From assembly GCF_011516925.1 (NCBI RefSeq), contig NZ_WOTG01000001.1, forward strand, positions 372,001 to 436,000: a stretch of 64,000 nucleotides of DNA, given 5' to 3'. Shown here piece after piece: positions 59,922 through 64,000 of the stretch (its first letter is position 1; each line of letters opens with the position of its first letter). The position numbers and the translations under genes are program-made. This DNA comes from Acetobacter fabarum (GTDB lineage: Bacteria; Pseudomonadota; Alphaproteobacteria; Acetobacterales; Acetobacteraceae). Below the pieces are notes generated by a model. That model was not told the DNA's origin. It did no database searches and saw nothing but the letters and a program-made list of their open reading frames with translations.

Positions 59922-59957
59922 AAAACCCGGCTGCCATTATGGTAGCCGGGTTTTTTT
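59922..59957. terminator. bidirectional terminator between secB and hemD
   Basis: AAAACCCGGCTGCC pairs with GGTAGCCGGGTTTT (one G-U) over an ATTAT loop, and a T7 tail follows on the plus strand. The tail overlaps the hemD stop codon, so the same stem can end the hemCD transcript. Confidence 0.9.
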
Positions 59958-60699
59958 ATGTGTTCAGGCAACCCAGCGCCGCCAGCATGGCCGGGGCATC
60001 GGGCGTAGCGGCCACCGTAACCGGCCCCTGCCAGCCCGCAAGCTGCACCGCCTGCGCCACCTCGTGCGAAATCACAACGGCGCGCAGGGCCAGCACCTGT
60101 GCATACAGGTGGCTACGGGGCACACTGGCCAGCCAGCTCCGGGCACTCCGGGCCGAAAAAAACAGAACCGCTGCAACCTGCCCGGCCTGCAATGCCTGAC
60201 CGGCAGAGGCGGGAAAATCCACCACCGCACTGGCTCGGTACGCAACCCGCCGTACAACACTAAAACCGTGGCTGCGCAGGCTTTGCGCCAGTTCCACCCC
60301 TTGCCCCGCACCGGAAAAAAGCAGAAGTGTTCCCTGCTCCGGGGAGCACATACCAACCAGCAGACGTACGAGCGCCTGCGCATTACCCTTGGCACTGCAC
60401 ACAGTAACAAACCCTGCCGCCCGCGCTTTTTGCGCAGTGCGGTCGCCCACAGCAAAAACAGGAATGGTGGGGCTGACACTTTCCGCCGCAGCGGCAACTG
60501 CCTGCCCACTGGTCAGCAGCAATGCAGCAGGCTGGCGTGGCAAATGCCGCACAGGACAGGCACACACATGCAAGGCCGGAGCAGGAACAGGTACCCACCC
60601 CGCGCGGGCCACCGCCAAAGCCGTCTCCCCCAACCCCGGCTCTGGCCGGGTGATGAGAACACCACGCGACGACGGCGAATGCGAAGACGGCGGAGGCAT
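59956..60699 (-). CDS. hemD: uroporphyrinogen-III synthase
   Basis: Closes and inverts ring D of hydroxymethylbilane. The family is very divergent; recognition rests on the two-domain layout, VLITRPEPGLGETALAVARAGW at the N terminus, LLLTSGQAVAAAAE, PVFAVGDRTAQKARAAGF, and the position just after hemC. 247 residues from the ATG at 60699; the longer frame to 60816 overlaps hemC. It ends in a terminator shared with secB. Confidence 0.88.
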   Translation of the reverse strand: MPPPSSHSPSSRGVLITRPEPGLGETALAVARAGWVPVPAPALHVCACPVRHLPRQPAALLLTSGQAVAAAAESVSPTIPVFAVGDRTAQKARAAGFVTVCSAKGNAQALVRLLVGMCSPEQGTLLLFSGAGQGVELAQSLRSHGFSVVRRVAYRASAVVDFPASAGQALQAGQVAAVLFFSARSARSWLASVPRSHLYAQVLALRAVVISHEVAQAVQLAGWQGPVTVAATPDAPAMLAALGCLNT

Positions 60700-60721
60700 G
60701 GAAGGCGGCCTGTGTGTGTTT

Positions 60722-61798
60722 TTACGCGTTTTCCTCAAAAATATCGGCCGGGCTATCCCGGCGCAGGCTGCACCCGAGTTCACGCCCCAGCCGTGCGGCA
60801 TCTTCGGGCGCACCACTTATGCTGCGCTTGAGCAGGAAGGACCCGTCCTCCCGCGCCACAAGGCCGGTCAGGTGCAGTTTGGGCGTATCCCCTGCCACAA
60901 CGGGAATAAGCTGGGCATAGCCCCCAATCGGCGTACGGCATGACCCGTCCAGCTCTGCCAGCAGGGCGCGCTCGGCCGTGGCAACGGCGCGGGCTTCGTA
61001 ATCCTCAATGGCGGACAGCAGTTCGCGCAGCTCAACATCGTCCTCACGCACCGTCACGCCAACAATGCCCTGCCCGGCGGCTGGAACCATAACGGTTGGA
61101 GAAAGCACAATGCTGGCGCGCTCGGCCATGCCAAGCCGGCGCAGGCCAGCCAGCGCAAGCAAGGTGGCATCACACTGCCGGGCGGCAAGCTTGTCGAGTC
61201 GAGTCTGCACGTTGCCGCGTAGCAGGCCGAACTTAAGGTCCGGGCGTACATGCAGCATCTGCGCCTGACGGCGGACAGAGGCACACCCGACCAGAGCGCC
61301 TTCGGGCAAAGCCGAATACGGATCATCCGGATCGGACTGTTCCAGCCGGGGGCCAAGGATCAGCGCGTCCCGTGCATCTTCGCGCTTGAGCGTGCAGGCC
61401 AGCACCAGACCGGGGGGGAGTGTTGTTTCCAGATCCTTGAGGCTATGCACGGCAAAATCAATCCGCCGGTCTGCCAGAGCCTCATGAATTTCCTTTGCAA
61501 ACAGGCCCTTACCGCCAATTTCCGCAAGCCTGCGGTTTTGCACCTGATCACCCGTGGTGTTGATCTGGTGTTCCTGAAAAGCGTTCATGTCCCGCAAGAC
61601 GGGGCAGAAGCGTGTCAGCGTGGTCAGGAAGGCGCGTGTCTGGACCAACGCCAGAGGCGACCCACGCGTGCCCACGCGCAAAGGCAGGGAGTGACGTCCC
61701 GAATGACTGCCCGCCTTTTTCTGGCGTGCAGCCGCTTCTGCGGCAATCTCCTGCAAGGCGGGAGAAAGGACAGGTGAGGAAGGGTAGGCTGAATCCAT
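60722..61798 (-). CDS. hemC: porphobilinogen deaminase (hydroxymethylbilane synthase)
   Basis: Joins four porphobilinogens into hydroxymethylbilane. The core begins LPLRVGTRGSPLALVQTRAF at about residue 39, later IGGKGLFAKEIHEALADRRIDFAVHSLKDLETTLPPGL, and the dipyrromethane cofactor Cys lies in LDGSCRTPIGGYA. The 358-residue product therefore has an unusual 38-residue head; a start nearer the core may be used. Divergent from tsaD, as in many alphaproteobacteria, with hemD 22 bases downstream. Confidence 0.95.
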   Translation of the reverse strand: MDSAYPSSPVLSPALQEIAAEAAARQKKAGSHSGRHSLPLRVGTRGSPLALVQTRAFLTTLTRFCPVLRDMNAFQEHQINTTGDQVQNRRLAEIGGKGLFAKEIHEALADRRIDFAVHSLKDLETTLPPGLVLACTLKREDARDALILGPRLEQSDPDDPYSALPEGALVGCASVRRQAQMLHVRPDLKFGLLRGNVQTRLDKLAARQCDATLLALAGLRRLGMAERASIVLSPTVMVPAAGQGIVGVTVREDDVELRELLSAIEDYEARAVATAERALLAELDGSCRTPIGGYAQLIPVVAGDTPKLHLTGLVAREDGSFLLKRSISGAPEDAARLGRELGCSLRRDSPADIFEENA

Positions 61799-61944
61799 AA
61801 GATGTGTCTATTACCGGGAATGGAGAAAGGACAAGATACGATGAAGCCCGGCTGGTCTGAAAAACTTGCGCGACCGGAAAAACATTCCGCCCCTCCCCAT
61901 CCGTTGCATTCATGCAAGAATACCGCTTTTTTTATGGTGCGTCC

Positions 61945-63051
61945 ATGAGTGACCTTTCCGCCACCCATCAGCCCGCCGGGCCTGTTCTGGCCATTGAATC
62001 CTCCTGTGATGAAACCGCCTGCGCCATTCTGGCCCCCGATGGCACCTGCCTTGCCCAGCGCGTTGTCTCGCAGGATGGGCATGCGGATTTTGGGGGGGTG
62101 GTGCCAGAAATAGCTGCCCGCGCGCATCTGGCCCTCCTGCCTGCCCTGGTCGAAGCAACATTGGCAGATGCAGAGCTGGCCACCACGGACCTTGCCTTTA
62201 TTGCCGCCAGCACCGGGCCGGGGCTGATTGGCGGGTTGATCGTTGGCACAAGTTTTGCCAAAGGGCTGGCTCTGGCGCTGAATATTCCTTTTGTTGCGGT
62301 CAACCATGTGGAAGCCCATGCCCTGACCGCCCGTCTGCCCGGTATTGTGCCCGATGGTGCGCCTTTCCCCTACCTGTTGCTGCTGGTTTCTGGCGGGCAT
62401 TGCCAGTGCATTGCGGTGGAAGGCGTTGGCCAGTACCGCAAACTCGGCGGCACCATAGACGATGCAGCAGGCGAAGCATTTGACAAGGTCGCAAAAATGC
62501 TCGGCCTTGGCTGGCCCGGTGGCCCGGCACTGGAAAAACTGGCCCAGATGGGTAACCCGGATGCCATAGCCCTACCCCGCCCGCTCCTGCACCGGCCGGG
62601 GTGTGACTTCTCATTCTCCGGGCTTAAAACCGCAATTGCGCAAAAACTGGCCCCTTACGGACAGGCTCCCCTGCCCCACCAGTTTGCCGCCGACCTTGCG
62701 GCATCCTTCCAGCAGGCGGTGGCCGATGTTGTGGCCGACCGCATCAACCATGCGCTGGACATGATGCCACAGGCCCGCCTTCTGGTTGCCGCTGGTGGCG
62801 TTGCCGCCAACACCACCCTGCGCGCCAGACTGGAGGACGTAGCCCACAAGCGCGGCCTGCGCTTTGCCGCACCTCCGCTCCGGCTTTGCACGGATAATGC
62901 CGTTATGGTCGGCTGGGCAGCCCTTGAAACATGGCGTGAAAGCGCTGAACGCAGCCTGCCCGCACCCAACAACACAACCCTGCGCCCACGCCCGCGCTGG
63001 CCACTGGAAGACATGGCCCAGCGTTTTGAACCCGATCAGGCCTCCGCATGA
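61945..63051 (+). CDS. tsaD: tRNA N6-adenosine threonylcarbamoyltransferase TsaD
   Basis: Catalytic subunit of t6A37 modification of ANN-decoding tRNAs. From the ATG at 61945 it has 368 residues. The ASKHA fold is seen in LAIESSCDETACAIL, the metal-binding histidines in FVAVNHVEAHALTA (His121 and His125 in this numbering), DDAAGEAFDKVAKMLGLGWPGGPALE, and NTTLRARLE near the end. Its stop overlaps the rlmJ start by four bases. The start at 61912 is an alternative. Confidence 0.95.
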   Translation: MSDLSATHQPAGPVLAIESSCDETACAILAPDGTCLAQRVVSQDGHADFGGVVPEIAARAHLALLPALVEATLADAELATTDLAFIAASTGPGLIGGLIVGTSFAKGLALALNIPFVAVNHVEAHALTARLPGIVPDGAPFPYLLLLVSGGHCQCIAVEGVGQYRKLGGTIDDAAGEAFDKVAKMLGLGWPGGPALEKLAQMGNPDAIALPRPLLHRPGCDFSFSGLKTAIAQKLAPYGQAPLPHQFAADLAASFQQAVADVVADRINHALDMMPQARLLVAAGGVAANTTLRARLEDVAHKRGLRFAAPPLRLCTDNAVMVGWAALETWRESAERSLPAPNNTTLRPRPRWPLEDMAQRFEPDQASA

Positions 63052-63869
63052 ACTATCGCCACATCTACCACGCAGGCAATTTTGCCGACTGCATGAAGCA
63101 CACGTTGCTGGTCAGCCTGCTCCAGCATTTTCTGCGCAAGGAAGCGCCTTTTCTGGTGCTGGACACCCATGCCGGTATTGGCCGGTATGACCTTGAAAGC
63201 CCCGAGGCCGAAAAAACCGGCGAATGCCAAAGTGGTATCGGCAGACTATGGGCAGAAGCGCCAGACAGCCCGCTTGCTCCATGGCTGGAGCTGGTACGCA
63301 GGGCTGGCGGGCCACGCTTTTACCCCGGCTCCCCCCTGCTGGCATCGCTCATGCTACGCCCACAGGACCAGTTGATCTGCTGCGAAAAACATCCGGTGGA
63401 CAAACGGGCACTGTACCGCCTGTTTGCAGGCCAGCCCAACATAAGCGTGCATGAGCGCGATGCGTATGAGAGCCTGCGTGCACTCCTCCCCCCCAAAACA
63501 GCAAAACGCGGCCTTGTGCTGATCGACCCACCATTTGAGGAACCGGGGGAATTTGACCGTCTGGCCGAAGCACTCCAGACCATTCGCACCCGCTTTGCCG
63601 CAGGCATGATTGCGGTGTGGTACCCCATCAAGCACAGAACACCTGTGCGCCAGTTCCATACCAGCGTGGAGCAGGCGGGGCACCGCAACGTGCTGGTGGC
63701 GGAACTGCTGATGCGCCCACCCCACAACCCCGATGCCCTCAATGGGGCGGGGCTATTGGTGATCAAGCCACCTTACGGTTTTGCCACACAGGCACAGCAA
63801 CAGCTTGAGCGGCTGAAAACGGCACTTGGTGCGTTTGACGCCACAGTAAATGAACTGGTGCCTGAATAA
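63048..63869 (+). CDS. rlmJ: 23S rRNA (adenine2030-N6)-methyltransferase RlmJ
   Basis: A 273-residue rRNA methyltransferase. The start MNYRHIYHAGNFADCMKHTLL is characteristic, the SAM region is FLVLDTHAGIGRYDL, and the catalytic DPPF motif lies at 160-163 (LVLIDPPFEEPGEF). RlmJ methylates A2030 of 23S rRNA. Translationally coupled to tsaD, placing two RNA-modification enzymes in one operon. Normal length. Confidence 0.94.
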   Translation: MNYRHIYHAGNFADCMKHTLLVSLLQHFLRKEAPFLVLDTHAGIGRYDLESPEAEKTGECQSGIGRLWAEAPDSPLAPWLELVRRAGGPRFYPGSPLLASLMLRPQDQLICCEKHPVDKRALYRLFAGQPNISVHERDAYESLRALLPPKTAKRGLVLIDPPFEEPGEFDRLAEALQTIRTRFAAGMIAVWYPIKHRTPVRQFHTSVEQAGHRNVLVAELLMRPPHNPDALNGAGLLVIKPPYGFATQAQQQLERLKTALGAFDATVNELVPE

Positions 63870-63955
63870 ACCAGCCCCCCTTTTTTGCGTAATGAAGCCT
63901 CATGCCTCAGTCGGAAGACGGGGCGTGGATATGAGCGTAAGGGAGGTCCCCCTGC

Positions 63956-64000
63956 TTAAGCGGGGCGGCTGACATCCTTGAGCAGGCTGTGCCACATATC
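63956..64000 (-). CDS. 3' end of an unidentified gene (partial)
   Basis: On the minus strand the window edge enters an open frame reading DMWHSLLKDVSRPA and a TAA at 63958-63956. Fourteen residues are too few to identify it, but the position, convergent with rlmJ, and the coding-like text make it plausible. Between it and rlmJ (63870-63955) no gene is seen. Confidence 0.35.
   Translation of the reverse strand, partial: DMWHSLLKDVSRPA

Noticed and set aside
1-64000. CRISPR arrays, insertion sequences, rRNA genes, toxin-antitoxin pairs
   Set aside because: Read for on both strands; no repeat-spacer pattern, transposase motif, rRNA segment or recognisable TA pair was seen.

Overview
The window looks like ordinary chromosome of an acetic acid bacterium (Acetobacteraceae, Alphaproteobacteria). 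The reasons are the moderately high GC by eye, the alphaproteobacterial gene blocks (argH-lptM-lysA-DUF4175, hda/ppk/ppx, TimA near secB, dnaQ-coaE-aroE), a KirBac-type channel and a cytochrome bc1 remnant. This is inference from content; no rRNA is present to settle it. Apart from one AT-rich islet there is no sign of a phage, insertion sequence, plasmid or CRISPR array.

Layout. 0-5 kb: aat, a 2-hydroxyacid dehydrogenase, a 56-residue membrane protein, an EcsC protein, a lipoprotein, a DUF442 phosphatase-like protein, and an EVE/YciI pair. 5.3-10.6 kb: a tightly coupled cytochrome c maturation operon, ccmC-D-E-F-G-H-I (ccmA and ccmB are not in the window). 10.6-15.3 kb: two small unknowns, a FUSC-family exporter and a KirBac channel. 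15.6-21.4 kb: a five-gene minus-strand operon of receptor, MlaE-like permease, MlaF-like ATPase homologue, MlaD/MCE protein and TPR lipoprotein. 21.6-26.4 kb: ppx, ppk1 and hda. 26.5-33.5 kb: purM-purN, rsmB, rpe, a heparinase II/III protein and a family-4 glycosyltransferase. 33.5-37.4 kb (minus): a secreted unknown, dnaQ, coaE, aroE, an N-formylglutamate amidohydrolase and a small unknown. 37.6-43.5 kb: argH, lptM, lysA, DUF4175. 43.7-47.4 kb: a Zn alcohol dehydrogenase, an ArsR regulator divergent from an Old Yellow Enzyme, panB and tRNA-Tyr. 47.4-49.5 kb: an AT-rich islet with a GT-C-like membrane protein. 49.6-64 kb: mtnP, petC-petB, hemF, a TctC-like protein, Smr, a tri-heme peroxidase with a perfect FNR box, an orphan DNA methyltransferase, TimA, a histidine phosphatase, secB, hemD-hemC, tsaD-rlmJ, and the last codons of one more gene.

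The most interesting unit is the MCE operon at 15.6-21.4 kb. It has the full parts list of an Mla lipid-transport system, but its ABC 'ATPase' has lost every catalytic motif (Walker A lysine, Q-loop, LSGGQ, normal Walker B order, H-loop). Its first gene is a dCache-GAF receptor whose cyclase-homology domain keeps only one of the two metal aspartates and lacks the transition-state Asn and Arg. Two dead enzymes in one overlapping operon suggest a ligand-sensing, non-canonical lipid trafficking machine rather than random decay, since all five frames are open and coupled.

A second theme is heme and respiration: ccm, petBC, hemF, hemC/hemD and a tri-heme peroxidase all lie in the window. petB and petC have no Rieske gene beside them, and the peroxidase carries a 14-bp FNR/Anr site, which points to oxygen-dependent control of peroxide-linked respiration.
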